Shown here piece by piece: positions 43,079 through 52,563 of a stretch of 64,000 bases of DNA; within the stretch, counting starts at the first letter, position 1; every line of letters starts with the position of its first letter. The translations under genes and the position numbers were made by a program. The notes beneath the pieces were generated by a model, which saw only the letters and a list, made by a program, of their open reading frames with translations, was not told the DNA's origin and searched no databases. Source of the DNA: Candidatus Saccharicenans subterraneus (GTDB lineage: Bacteria > Acidobacteriota > Aminicenantia > Aminicenantales > Saccharicenantaceae); the NCBI GenBank assembly GCA_003426165.1, contig QUAH01000004.1:173900-237899 (forward strand), read 5' to 3'.

Positions 43079-43420
43079 TTAATCCCTGACGAAGTGGGGC
43101 ATGGACGATGGAATTTCCAGGCTGAGCTCGACCAGTCCCCGGACCTGGCCGGCTTCAGTCCACACCGTTTGAAAGATGAGTTTTTTCTGACCCTTTTTCT
43201 CGATGGTGTAAACGTTCGGTTTTCCACTTTCCAGAATTTTTTTTATTTTTTCCTGCGACTCCGGCCGGTGACAATCCATTATGTTCCTTCCGATAAGGGC
43301 CAGGCCGCCTTCGGCCTCGAAGGTTTGAGCTGCCTTGTTATTCATGTAGATGATCTTTCCATCGGCATCGGTAACGGTGATGGCTCCGGGAAATTCTTCA
43401 ATCCAGTCAGGTGTCTGCAT
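43079..43420 (-). CDS. Small single PAS-domain protein
   Basis: The 113-residue protein is a stand-alone PAS domain: 'GAITVTDADGKIIYMNNKAAQTFEAEGG' followed by 'ALIGRNIMDCHRPESQEKIKKIL'. The latter recalls the PAS domains linked to DUF438 proteins. There is no output domain. It points toward and ends next to the Hpt gene, so it may be an accessory sensor for that phosphorelay, which is inference. Confidence 0.8.
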   Translation of the reverse strand: MQTPDWIEEFPGAITVTDADGKIIYMNNKAAQTFEAEGGLALIGRNIMDCHRPESQEKIKKILESGKPNVYTIEKKGQKKLIFQTVWTEAGQVRGLVELSLEIPSSMPHFVRD

Positions 43421-43549
43421 CTTGCGCTCCCCAATTTTTATCGGTTGCCCTTCCGGGTCAACCTGATATAGATTTATATAAGAAAAAAGGTCGGGCTGGT
43501 AGTAATTTTTGAAATTTTTTCGGAGAATTGGGTTGGCGAGGGAAAAATC

Positions 43550-45403
43550 ATGAACAGAATGAAAATAAAAAGATTGGCCTTAAAAGCCAAAGACCACGGC
43601 TCTGGTCCATCGGGGCACCGTTCCTGTTACACCTCTTCCGCCGGCCAGGTCACCACCTTCCTCATCATCATGACCCTGCTGGCGGTTTTTTCAGTGGCCG
43701 CCGGACTGGGGGCCACTCCAGGTCCTGGACGAACCACCATGGATTACATTGATAATTTCATTTCAAAAGCCTCAGCCGAACCGCCGCTTCAAACAACGTC
43801 GGACACTCCCCTTCCTACCAGAATCCGGGAATTTCTGGCCAGAAAGCTTGGCCTGGAAAGACTCGAAGAACTGGAAAGTGTGCTAAAACCGCTGGTCAAT
43901 TCCCCGACCCTGGACCTTTACCTTCTTAGCTTCTGGCTCAGCGGTCAACCGGTCGAAGGTCTCTGCCTGTCAAGGCTGCAATTAAGGCAGTCCCCGGCCG
44001 ACCCCGTCCTTCTCTCCAACGCCGCCGCCTTCCTCTATGCCCTGGGGGAATACCGGCTGGCCCAGGAAACCACCCGGGCTGCCCGACTGTCACTCCCGGA
44101 CAACCCCGTGCTGTTGAATAACCTCGGCGTCCTCAGTTACACCATAGGACAGAAAGATGAGGCCCTGAAATATTTCCGGCAGGCTGCAAGTTATGACCGA
44201 TACCAGCCCGAGGCCAACCGGGCCCTTTATCTTCTGGCCCAGGTCACGACCCCCGGTGACCAACCGGCAACTTACCTGAAAAATTCCCTTCTGGGCAGTT
44301 ATAGGGAATCCCTGGCCAGGAATCTGAGCGAGGTTCCGCTGCCGCTGTCTTTTCAGCAGGAAATATACCTCACCCGACCTGACCTGCCCGAAGATTTTGC
44401 TTCCTACCACCGCCTCATACCGTTTTACCAGACGGCCTTTATCCAGATGGAAGGTAAAGAAGTGGACCTGCACAAGACGTTAGAAAGCCTGCTGGCCTCC
44501 GGAATTAACTTCCCGGAAACCGAAGCGGTGGTCCAGGGAGGACTGGCCCTGAATTCCGCCCGGGCTTACTTTCACCTGAATGAAATCGAGGGACGGCTGG
44601 ATTACCTGGAAAGGGAGATAGAACGGCCGGCCGACATGCAGCTTGGGCAGTTCCTGGCCCAGGCCAACAGCCAGGTTGATTCGCTGTGGCGCGATTACCA
44701 GAAAAGAGAAAAGGCCTGCCTGGCCCTGGACAGGGAAGAAAGGCTCGGGTGCATTCAAAAAGCCAGGGATGAATACTGCCAGCGCTACCGGCAGCAGGCC
44801 GAATATTTTTACCAGAGATACAGGAAGACGGTTCTGAATTACTTCCAGCAATCAGAACCGGTACTCAAGAATTTCGTCAACAGTTTCTACTTCTGGATAC
44901 GCTACCTGCCCGAGGAGCAGAGGCTGAGGAAGCGGACTGAAGCCGAGCTCCGGGTCTGGCGCCTTTACCAGCGGCTCTGGGAAAAAACTTTCCTGATGTT
45001 GACCAAGCTCACCCCTCCGGCCTTCAAGGACTGTCTGCCCGGCCTGCCCCTGGAAGCGGAAAGCCCGGCCGAACCGGTTATAACTCTATACGACCCGTTC
45101 TCGGCCATAAACCTGGATTACCAGGACGAGTGGCTGACTTTCAGGGTCCGGGCCGACAGAGTTATATTTTATTTTTCTGATTCACTCCGGCTGGCCAAGC
45201 CGGGCGGGCAGCCACCGCTGTCAACCGTTCATCTTTACCCGGCCGAAACTTCCGGCCTGAAGCCCATTTACCTGGTTCTGGATGGCCAGGGCAAACTCTG
45301 CGACCTGGGGGAGCTCGGGCCCTGGTCTTACGCCGGGCTGAGCACACCCAGCGCCTGGAGACTCCTCATCAACCTCAGCCTGCCGGAGCCGGCAAAAAAC
45401 TGA
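43550..45403 (+). CDS. Membrane-anchored TPR-containing protein
   Basis: The 617-residue protein has one N-terminal membrane segment (about residues 36-52). TPR-like pairs of helices follow ('DPVLLSNAAAFLYALGEYRLAQETTRAARL', then 'NPVLLNNLGVLSYTIGQKDEALKYFRQAASYD', residues about 145-215). The remaining 400 residues are helix-rich with a probable beta C-terminus and no recognised domain. A signal anchor or cleaved leader cannot be distinguished. A role in protein-protein contact is all that TPR repeats allow one to say. Confidence 0.65.
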   Translation: MNRMKIKRLALKAKDHGSGPSGHRSCYTSSAGQVTTFLIIMTLLAVFSVAAGLGATPGPGRTTMDYIDNFISKASAEPPLQTTSDTPLPTRIREFLARKLGLERLEELESVLKPLVNSPTLDLYLLSFWLSGQPVEGLCLSRLQLRQSPADPVLLSNAAAFLYALGEYRLAQETTRAARLSLPDNPVLLNNLGVLSYTIGQKDEALKYFRQAASYDRYQPEANRALYLLAQVTTPGDQPATYLKNSLLGSYRESLARNLSEVPLPLSFQQEIYLTRPDLPEDFASYHRLIPFYQTAFIQMEGKEVDLHKTLESLLASGINFPETEAVVQGGLALNSARAYFHLNEIEGRLDYLEREIERPADMQLGQFLAQANSQVDSLWRDYQKREKACLALDREERLGCIQKARDEYCQRYRQQAEYFYQRYRKTVLNYFQQSEPVLKNFVNSFYFWIRYLPEEQRLRKRTEAELRVWRLYQRLWEKTFLMLTKLTPPAFKDCLPGLPLEAESPAEPVITLYDPFSAINLDYQDEWLTFRVRADRVIFYFSDSLRLAKPGGQPPLSTVHLYPAETSGLKPIYLVLDGQGKLCDLGELGPWSYAGLSTPSAWRLLINLSLPEPAKN

Positions 45404-45465
45404 TGGACAGGCCTTTTCCTTTCCTGATAACATAGAAAAAATTTTTTTAGAGGCAGGTTTGAAAC

Positions 45466-46821
45466 ATGGACAGCAAAGAAAAAGCCCGTTTCCCGAAAAC
45501 TTTCTGGACGGCCAACACCATCGAGCTGTTTGAAAGGGCGGCCTACTACTCCATGGCCTCCTTCATGGTCATCTACCTGAAGGAAGTCCTGGGCATGTCT
45601 CCGACCTTCGCCACCTTCCTGAACGGTTCGCTGCTCTGGGGACTCATCTACTTCATGCCGATTGTCTCCGGGACGCTGGCCGACAAGTACGGCTTCAAGC
45701 GCTCGCTGAGCCTGTCCTTCCTGATGCTCTTTTTCGGTTACCTGATAATGGGCAACGTCCAGAAGTTCTGGCCGGCCCTGGCCGGCGACCGGGGAAGCGC
45801 CATCAATTACACCGTCCCGGTGGTGGTGGCCATTGTCCTGATTGGCCTGGGCGGCTCCATCGTCAAGCCCTGCATCGCCGGCACCATCCAGAAAACTTCC
45901 GGTCTTTATGCCACCCTCGGCTTCAGCATTTTTTACATGGTCATTAACATCGGCTCCATCACCGGCCGCGGCGTTTCCTATTTCATCAGGACCAACCTGG
46001 GCATACCGGCCATCTTCACCTACGCCTCGACCGTTTTCATCTTCATCGGGCTGCTGGTGGTGCTTTTCATTTACCGCGAACCGGAATACGTGAGCGATGG
46101 CCTGAAAGACGGGCAGCAGGTTAAAAAGAAAACCTTGAAGGAAGCCATCCTGGGAATTTTCGTCGTGCTGGGCAACCTGAAGTTTGTCTTCTTCCTGGTG
46201 GTCATTGCCCTCTTCTGGTTTCTGTATGTCCAGCTCTATAACCTCATACCTCTCTTTCTCAGGCATATCGACCCCAATGCCCCGGTGGAGCTCTATACCC
46301 TGGCCAACCCGTTGATGATTGTCTGCTTCCAGCTGCTCATCACCAGGCTGGTCAAGAGATGGACACCGGTGAAATCCATACTGCTGGGCGTGGGGGTGAC
46401 CACGGCTGGCATGCTGCTTAACATCCTGCCCGTCCTGCTCTACTCGGACATCAGTCACCGGGTTTCTCTGGCCGGGCTGGCCATACCCATTGCCGGGATT
46501 TTCCTTCTAATCAGCATAGCCTCCATGGCCGTGGGCGAAATGATGGCCTCCCCGCGAATCTATGAATACATCGGCCGGATTGCTCCCAAGGGTGAGGAAG
46601 GCCTTTACCTGGGTTACGCCAACCTGCCCGTGGCCATAGGCAGCATCCTGGGTGGACCGCTGGGTGGGGCTTTATACCAGAAACATATCGCCAGTCCTCT
46701 CCAGGCCGGGCAGTCGCCGAATTACATTATCATCTGGGCGACCATCGCCTTCCTGGGGGTGTGCTCCATGGCCGGGCTGGCCATCTACGACCGGCTCCTG
46801 GCCAGGGATAAGTCACGATAG
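45466..46821 (+). CDS. POT/PTR2-like MFS transporter
   Basis: The 451-residue inner-membrane protein has about 12 hydrophobic segments. 'FWTANTIELFERAAYYSM' near residue 18 matches the ExxERxxYY motif of proton-coupled oligopeptide transporters, and 'DKYGFKRSLSLSFLML' is the MFS loop motif. The long 2-3 insertion usual for POT proteins is modest here. Peptide/proton symport is the likely role, but other small nitrogenous substrates are possible. Confidence 0.8.
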   Translation: MDSKEKARFPKTFWTANTIELFERAAYYSMASFMVIYLKEVLGMSPTFATFLNGSLLWGLIYFMPIVSGTLADKYGFKRSLSLSFLMLFFGYLIMGNVQKFWPALAGDRGSAINYTVPVVVAIVLIGLGGSIVKPCIAGTIQKTSGLYATLGFSIFYMVINIGSITGRGVSYFIRTNLGIPAIFTYASTVFIFIGLLVVLFIYREPEYVSDGLKDGQQVKKKTLKEAILGIFVVLGNLKFVFFLVVIALFWFLYVQLYNLIPLFLRHIDPNAPVELYTLANPLMIVCFQLLITRLVKRWTPVKSILLGVGVTTAGMLLNILPVLLYSDISHRVSLAGLAIPIAGIFLLISIASMAVGEMMASPRIYEYIGRIAPKGEEGLYLGYANLPVAIGSILGGPLGGALYQKHIASPLQAGQSPNYIIIWATIAFLGVCSMAGLAIYDRLLARDKSR

Positions 46822-47149
46822 GTGCTGGATTAAGTTCGGTCCAGATGCTTGGCCCTGCCACTAAATTCAGCAGGATTAGAACAATTTAATCTATAAACTT
46901 AATTGATGAACCTGCCCCTGGGAAATTAAAGACTATTTAACCTCGGCCGGGTTTGAAGGTAGCCGTCCACATCTGAGCGCAGAAACGAAAACCTAAAAAG
47001 CAACAAAGAAAGACACCGGCCATCGACTCAATCGTTCGCCTTTAATACCCAAGCCGGAGAAACTCCCCGTCGATCAGTCTCCATTAGAGATACGACCGCA
47101 GGGCCGGTCCTCGAGATTAGAATTGCCAGTGATCCGGCTATTCACCCCG
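46822..47149. other. Intergenic region, nothing recognised
   Basis: This 328-base stretch lies between the convergent POT transporter gene and the envelope protein gene. No coding frame of note, RNA gene, repeat or clear hairpin-plus-T-run terminator was seen. Confidence 0.5.
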
Positions 47150-48412
47150 TCAATTGCCGAACCTGGGATTGACCACGCCGGAATAGATGGAGCCGAAAGT
47201 ATAGTTCACGCCAAGAGAGAGCCCGTAGCTGTAAGCCGTGGCCAGGGCTTTTCTCTGCAGCAGGATGTCCTCCAGGCTCAGGTCGCCCTTGGCCAGGTAA
47301 ATCTGGTCCTTGATCTTGGCAAACCGGCCGGAAATCCCGACCGAAAAACCCCGGTAGAGCCTCAGGTTGAGGCTGGTGTTGAAGACCAGGTGGTTCTTGC
47401 TGAAGTCATGAAAATAATGAAAGCCTTCCAGCGAGGCATAGACGTTGCCCCACGGCTCCTTGATTTCCAGGGTAACCGAGAGAGTCTCGCCCAGAAGGGC
47501 TTCACGGGTCTTATCAAAGATGGTCTCTTCCCGGTAATAGTTGAGGTTGAAGCCCACCCGGTACAGGAAGCGCAGCTGGCGCCTGGTTGACTCGGAGTAG
47601 GGAAAATAATTGTACTCGATGGCCGGGGCCGGGTTGAGGTTGAGATTAATATTATTGTAGGTGGAGGATGACACTCCCAGCCAGCCGCCCAACGACCAGT
47701 GATTGCTGATGGAATAAACCATCAGGGTGGACAGGCTGAAACTGCGCTGGTGGGAAGTGATGATGGTGGTCACCTCGTCCTCGATCACCTTGAACCGGCT
47801 GCTATTAAAATTTCCTGACAGACCGGAGCGAAATTTAAGTTTTTCGGTCACCCGACTGGCGCTCAGGTTGCTGTGGAGGGAGAAAAAGTTCTTGGTCTCT
47901 TCGCCCGACAGGCTGCCCGAAAGCCCCAGGTTAAAAACCCAGAAGTTCCACGGGTCCTCCACCTCGGCCGGGGGCTGGCGCCTTTCGAAATCTATCCTCA
48001 GGTAATCGCCCAGGTCGGTCTTGGCCAGGTAGGGTACCAGCCCCAACTTCAGCACCCGGACCAGGCCCTTTCTTTCAGTATCGGCCGAGTCCGTCCTGGA
48101 GGAGACGTACTTCAGCGTGTGGTGGACGTCATAAAAGTTGTTGCGGCCGATAAAATTCAGGGTGTACTCCCGGCCGCCGCCGGCCGTGCCCTGGATGGTG
48201 ATCAGGATATGGACATCGGCTTCGGTTCGTTCCCTGACGAAACTGACGAAACTCAGCTCCGAGCGGATGTAGTTCATGTCGCACTGGTGGCAGTCGATAA
48301 AGACCCGGGGCGGCTCCTGGACCATCCGGGGAATCCGGTCCTGGGCCGGCGACAGGACGGGTATCCACAGGATCAAGCTGATCAGAACTGGATAAAACCT
48401 GCAAGCTTTCAT
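47150..48412 (-). CDS. Putative outer-membrane beta-barrel protein
   Basis: The 420-residue protein has a signal peptide (residues 1-23, ending 'LSPAQD'). The next ~130 residues form a mixed domain with a CxxC ('FIDCHQCDMNYIRSEL', Cys41 and Cys44) and 'DVHILITIQGTAGGGREYTLNFIG'. From about residue 150 the chain is made of alternating amphipathic strands typical of a barrel ('LSGNFNSSRFKVIEDE', 'SLGGWLGVSSSTYNN'). No named family is recognised. A small membrane protein gene is directly upstream on the same strand. Confidence 0.6.
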   Translation of the reverse strand: MKACRFYPVLISLILWIPVLSPAQDRIPRMVQEPPRVFIDCHQCDMNYIRSELSFVSFVRERTEADVHILITIQGTAGGGREYTLNFIGRNNFYDVHHTLKYVSSRTDSADTERKGLVRVLKLGLVPYLAKTDLGDYLRIDFERRQPPAEVEDPWNFWVFNLGLSGSLSGEETKNFFSLHSNLSASRVTEKLKFRSGLSGNFNSSRFKVIEDEVTTIITSHQRSFSLSTLMVYSISNHWSLGGWLGVSSSTYNNINLNLNPAPAIEYNYFPYSESTRRQLRFLYRVGFNLNYYREETIFDKTREALLGETLSVTLEIKEPWGNVYASLEGFHYFHDFSKNHLVFNTSLNLRLYRGFSVGISGRFAKIKDQIYLAKGDLSLEDILLQRKALATAYSYGLSLGVNYTFGSIYSGVVNPRFGN

Positions 48413-48499
48413 GCCGGTTCTCCTTCGGTCCGGCCTGCCGCCATGTTCCCCGGTATCCTGCGACCTGTCAGGGACAAAGTTGACAAGCGGGGCAGCGGG

Positions 48500-48979
48500 T
48501 TATTTTTTTCTTTTCAGGCTCTGTTCTTCTAACTGCCGGATCAAGTCGGGATTGGGTCCGCGGTATTCCGGTCCTGCTCCGACACCTGACACGGGAATAT
48601 GCCCCGAGGTCCGGAACCAGTCTTTGACCTCGCTGCTGAACAGGTCGAACAGCAGTTTCAGCCCAAAAATTGTGCCCAGGGGAAAAAGTACCAGCAGAAT
48701 AACTGCCAGAACAAGTGAGGCCGGCCAGGCCCAGCGGCGGGCGGCTTTAATCCCCGAGGCAGTTTTCAACCCGGCCAGGGCGAATAGTAATGAACCCAGG
48801 GCCAACCACAAACCGAATTTCTCGAAGAAATCGGCTCCGGCCAGTTGCCTCAGCTCTCCACCGGAACCAAGGCTAAGGCGGGCCACGATCAGCAGACCGA
48901 GGCTGACCAGGAATGTAACCAGGCCGAGGACGGCAAAAACCCGGATTATCTTCCGGTCCAGGCTGACTCTTTCGGGCAT
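48500..48979 (-). CDS. Small membrane protein of unknown function
   Basis: The 159-residue protein has three hydrophobic segments (about 13-33, 55-75, 84-108) and a polar C-terminus ending 'LEEQSLKRKK'. No family is recognised. It is upstream of, and probably transcribed with, the barrel protein gene at 47150-48412. Confidence 0.55.
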   Translation of the reverse strand: MPERVSLDRKIIRVFAVLGLVTFLVSLGLLIVARLSLGSGGELRQLAGADFFEKFGLWLALGSLLFALAGLKTASGIKAARRWAWPASLVLAVILLVLFPLGTIFGLKLLFDLFSSEVKDWFRTSGHIPVSGVGAGPEYRGPNPDLIRQLEEQSLKRKK

Positions 48980-49177
48980 CGTTATAACCTGCTGGTCTTC
49001 TATTGTACTTGAGTTACGGCTGGATTCAAGACTTAAGATTGGATAAAATCAGCCCGTTGGCCGGGTAACGGCAGTTTCGCCGGGCCAGACGGCTGGCTGT
49101 TTCAATCTTTCAGGGCAGCTGGCGACTATTATGATTATGATAAAGAATAACCCGGAGCAGTTGGAATGAGGTGAGAA

Positions 49178-49912
49178 ATGAAAAAACTTATAGTGATCAT
49201 CCTTTTATCAATTGTCCTGATCACCGCGCTTTCGGCCGATGTTTATATCAAGACCGTGACCAAGGCCGACCCCATCAACGCCATGGGTCAGAGCATTCCG
49301 GCCCGGGAAAGCATTTCCGAACAGTGGATAAGCGACGACTTCTATTTTGTGGAAACCGGGACGCAGCTGGCCTACCTCTATGATTTCAGGCAAAACCTAA
49401 TCTACATGATTTCGCACCGGACCAAATCTTACCTGGAGCTCAGGCCGCCGGTCAATTATACCAGCCTTCTTCCCCCGGAGCTGGCCCCGATGGCCCAGGC
49501 CCTGGAACAGATGACCATCTCGGTCGAGCCAACCGGCGAAACCAAGGTCATCAACAACATCAGGTGCCAGGGTTACCGGCTCCAGATGACCATGATGATG
49601 TACCCGGTAGAAATAAATATCTGGGCTTCGACAGAACTGCCGGTCAACCTCAAATACTTTCTGGACAAGGTCTGGCCAGAATTCGCGAAGCTGGAGCTCC
49701 AGGCCTCCGGCCAGGCCGTGGCCGAGCTGAGTAAGGTCAAGGGCCTGTGGATATCCCAGGAAAGCAAAGCCCAGATAATGGGCATGGAAGTAAAATCAAG
49801 GTCTGAGGTGGTGGAAATCAGCAAGAAAACACCACCCAGGGGCATCTATACCCTGCCCCAGGATTACCGGAAAAAGGACCGTCTGGAGATGGCCGACCTC
49901 CAGGGCTTCTGA
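49178..49912 (+). CDS. Exported protein resembling DUF4412
   Basis: The 244-residue protein has a signal peptide ('LIVIILLSIVLITALSAD'). The mature part is beta-rich with 'YIKTVTKADPINAMGQ', 'YLYDFRQNLIYMISHRTKSYLEL' and 'NNIRCQGYRLQMTMMMYPVEINIWAST', a pattern I associate with DUF4412-like periplasmic proteins. No catalytic motif is visible. It has its own promoter region and no evident operon partner. Confidence 0.6.
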   Translation: MKKLIVIILLSIVLITALSADVYIKTVTKADPINAMGQSIPARESISEQWISDDFYFVETGTQLAYLYDFRQNLIYMISHRTKSYLELRPPVNYTSLLPPELAPMAQALEQMTISVEPTGETKVINNIRCQGYRLQMTMMMYPVEINIWASTELPVNLKYFLDKVWPEFAKLELQASGQAVAELSKVKGLWISQESKAQIMGMEVKSRSEVVEISKKTPPRGIYTLPQDYRKKDRLEMADLQGF

Positions 49913-50102
49913 GCCCAACCTGTTCCTGGTTTGAAAATATTTGAATATAACAAAAGAACTGTTCTCAACCTTTTTTGCATTAATGATATTGGTTATATTC
50001 TGGTCCGGGATTAAATCCGCAGCCCCGGGTTAACTTCGAACATTACTCAAACTCCTTCTCCCCTGCCTTGATTTTTGCCGGGGGTGGCATTATCCTTACC
50101 CT

Positions 50103-51605
50103 ATGAAAGCAGAAGATAAAATCCGGGTCCGTTTCGCCCCAAGCCCCACCGGCTACATCCACGTCGGCAATGCCCGCACCGCCCTCTTCAACTGGCTGTT
50201 TGCCCGGCAGAAGGGCGGAGTCTTTGTCCTCCGGGTGGAAGATACCGACATCGAAAGGTCCCGGGAAGAATACGAGCGCAACCTGATCCAGGACCTGCGC
50301 TGGCTGGGACTGGACTGGGACGAAGGTCCAGATGTCGGCGGTAATTTCGGTCCCTACCGGCAGTCGGAAAGACTGGAACTTTACCACAAATATGCTGTCC
50401 AGCTCCTGGAAGAAGGTAAGGCCTATTACTGTTTCTGTACCGCAGAAGAGCTGGAAAGCCAGAGACAGGCCGCCCTGGCCGAAGGCCGGATGCCGGTCTA
50501 CAGCGGCAAGTGCCGGAACATCCCCCTTGATGAAGCCCGTAGGCGCCTGGCCGCGGGAGAGGAAGGAGCCATCCGGCTTAAAGTCCCGGAGGAAGGCCTG
50601 GTCCGGTTTGAAGACCTGGTCCGGGGCCTGGTGGAGTTTGACCTGAAACTCATCGGCGACCCGATCATCGTCAGGTCGAACGGCATGCCCGCCTACAATT
50701 ATGCCGTGGTCATAGACGATGCCCTGATGAACATCACCCATGTCATCAGGGGCGAAGACCACGTCAGCAACACCCCGCGCCAGATACTCCTCTACCAGGC
50801 TCTCGGCTGGAAGCTTCCGGTTTTTGCCCACCTGTCGATGGTCATGGGCCAGGACAACACCAGGCTGAGCAAGCGCCACGGGGCCACCTCCGTGGACCAG
50901 TTCCGCCGCGACGGTATCCTGGCCGAAGCCCTGTGCAATTACCTTTCCTTCCTGGGCTGGTCCCCGCCCGAAGGAAACGAGGTACTGCGCCTCGAAGAGC
51001 TGGTCAGGCTGTTTGACCTCGGCCGGGTCAGTCGCTCGGCCGCCATATTTGACTACGAGAAGCTTCACTGGCTGAACCGGCAGCACATCAAACTCCTCAG
51101 CCCGGAGAAAAAGCTGGAGCTGGCTCTCCCCTACTTAAAGGAAGCTGGGCTGGTTAGTAAAGAATTGACCCCGGCCCAGAAGGACTGGCTGAAGAGGGCG
51201 GTGGAAATTCTGATAGAGGGCGTCGACAAGTTCTCCGAACTTCCGCAAAAATTCTTGCTGCTGTTTGATTTTGACCCGGCCAAAATGGACGATGAGGCCC
51301 GGGAGATAATCCAGGCCGACTCGGCCAGAAAAGTGCTAACTGCCTTCATCCAGAAAACGCGTGAGCTTCAAGAATTCAATTACGAAATCTTCGCCGGAAT
51401 CACCGGGGCCATCAAGAAAGAAACCGGCATCAAGGGCAAGGACCTGTTCCACCCGCTCCGGGTGGCTCTCACGGCCAGGGCTTCCGGCCTGGAACTGGAT
51501 AAATTCATCCCGCTGGTGGAAGAAGGGGCCAGGCTGGATTTTCCCAGGAAAATTAAGGGCTGCCTGGAAAGAATAAGGGAAATCTCTTCCTTACTGCAGG
51601 TTTAG
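50103..51605 (+). CDS. gltX: Glutamyl-tRNA synthetase
   Basis: This class I synthetase charges tRNA-Glu. The 500 residues include 'FAPSPTGYIHVGNARTALFNWLFAR' with the HIGH-type motif and 'RLSKRHGATSV' as KMSKS. Length is typical. Whether it is discriminating or also charges tRNA-Gln cannot be told here. The next gene starts two bases after its stop codon, so the two are translationally coupled. Confidence 0.97.
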   Translation: MKAEDKIRVRFAPSPTGYIHVGNARTALFNWLFARQKGGVFVLRVEDTDIERSREEYERNLIQDLRWLGLDWDEGPDVGGNFGPYRQSERLELYHKYAVQLLEEGKAYYCFCTAEELESQRQAALAEGRMPVYSGKCRNIPLDEARRRLAAGEEGAIRLKVPEEGLVRFEDLVRGLVEFDLKLIGDPIIVRSNGMPAYNYAVVIDDALMNITHVIRGEDHVSNTPRQILLYQALGWKLPVFAHLSMVMGQDNTRLSKRHGATSVDQFRRDGILAEALCNYLSFLGWSPPEGNEVLRLEELVRLFDLGRVSRSAAIFDYEKLHWLNRQHIKLLSPEKKLELALPYLKEAGLVSKELTPAQKDWLKRAVEILIEGVDKFSELPQKFLLLFDFDPAKMDDEAREIIQADSARKVLTAFIQKTRELQEFNYEIFAGITGAIKKETGIKGKDLFHPLRVALTARASGLELDKFIPLVEEGARLDFPRKIKGCLERIREISSLLQV

Positions 51606-51607
51606 CC

Positions 51608-52348
51608 ATGGAACCAAAAGACAGGTTAGGCCGGCTCAATCCCATAATCGAATTCCTTAAATCCTCCCCGGGACGGCTGAACAAAATCTTCATCCAGAAA
51701 GAAAAGGGACATTACCGGATTTCAGAAATAATCCGGCTGGCCAAGGCCAACCATATACCGCTGGTTTTCGCCCCGAGAGAAAAGCTGGATAACCTTTACC
51801 CCCATCACCAGGGGGCGGTAGCCCTCCTGGCCGAAAAAGAATACCTGGACCTGGAAGACCTGCTGGTTACCGACCATCCGGCTTTCCTGGTGGTCCTGGA
51901 CGAGGTGGTTGACCCGCAGAACGTCGGAGCCATCATCCGCAGTGCCGAGGGGGCTGGAGCCGACGGCCTCATCATGCAGGAACGGCACTCGGCCGGGTTG
52001 ACCTCAACCGTGGCCACGGTGGCCGCCGGCGCCCTCTCCCACCTGAAGGTGGCCAGGGTGACCAACATCGCCCGGGCCATAGAGCGTCTCAAAGAAAAGG
52101 GCCTCTGGGTGGTGGGAGCGGCCGGGGAAGCTAAGACCAGGTGGTACGAATTCGACTACACCCGGCCGGTGGCCGTGATCCTCGGGTCCGAGGGATACGG
52201 ATTGCGCCCGAACATCAAGAACAAGTGCGACGCCCTGCTCTCCCTGCCGATGCTGGGACAGGTTCAAAGCCTCAACGTCAGCGCTGCGGCTGCGGTTTTC
52301 TTTTATGAAGTCGTGCGCCAGAGGCTGCTGGCCGAGAGAAACAAGTAA
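51608..52348 (+). CDS. rlmB: 23S rRNA 2'-O-ribose methyltransferase (RlmB/TrmH family)
   Basis: The 246-residue SPOUT enzyme has an N-terminal substrate-binding domain ('IIRLAKANHIPLVFAPREKLD') and the trefoil-knot C-terminus: 'VVDPQNVGAIIRSAEGAGADGLI', 'ILGSEGYGLRPNIKNKCDALLSLPM' and 'VQSLNVSAAAAVFFYEVVRQR'. These motifs fit RlmB, which methylates G2251 of 23S rRNA, though TrmH-family specificities vary. It is coupled to gltX. Confidence 0.9.
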   Translation: MEPKDRLGRLNPIIEFLKSSPGRLNKIFIQKEKGHYRISEIIRLAKANHIPLVFAPREKLDNLYPHHQGAVALLAEKEYLDLEDLLVTDHPAFLVVLDEVVDPQNVGAIIRSAEGAGADGLIMQERHSAGLTSTVATVAAGALSHLKVARVTNIARAIERLKEKGLWVVGAAGEAKTRWYEFDYTRPVAVILGSEGYGLRPNIKNKCDALLSLPMLGQVQSLNVSAAAAVFFYEVVRQRLLAERNK

Positions 52349-52563
52349 TTTTACTGACCGGGAGCCCTGCGCTCAGAGAGGCTGGTCCCAAACCCTGCTT
52401 CGTCCCGCTCGCATTATTTCTCATAAATAAAACCTCAAGATTTTTCTGGTCATAAAAGGGAATTGACCCGGGGGTCTTATAACGAAGGATTAATTATTCC
52501 CGGAGCCTGGCGGTCCAATGTGCTTCGGCCATGGCGGGTCGAAGTGATTCTGTCCCGGTTCCA

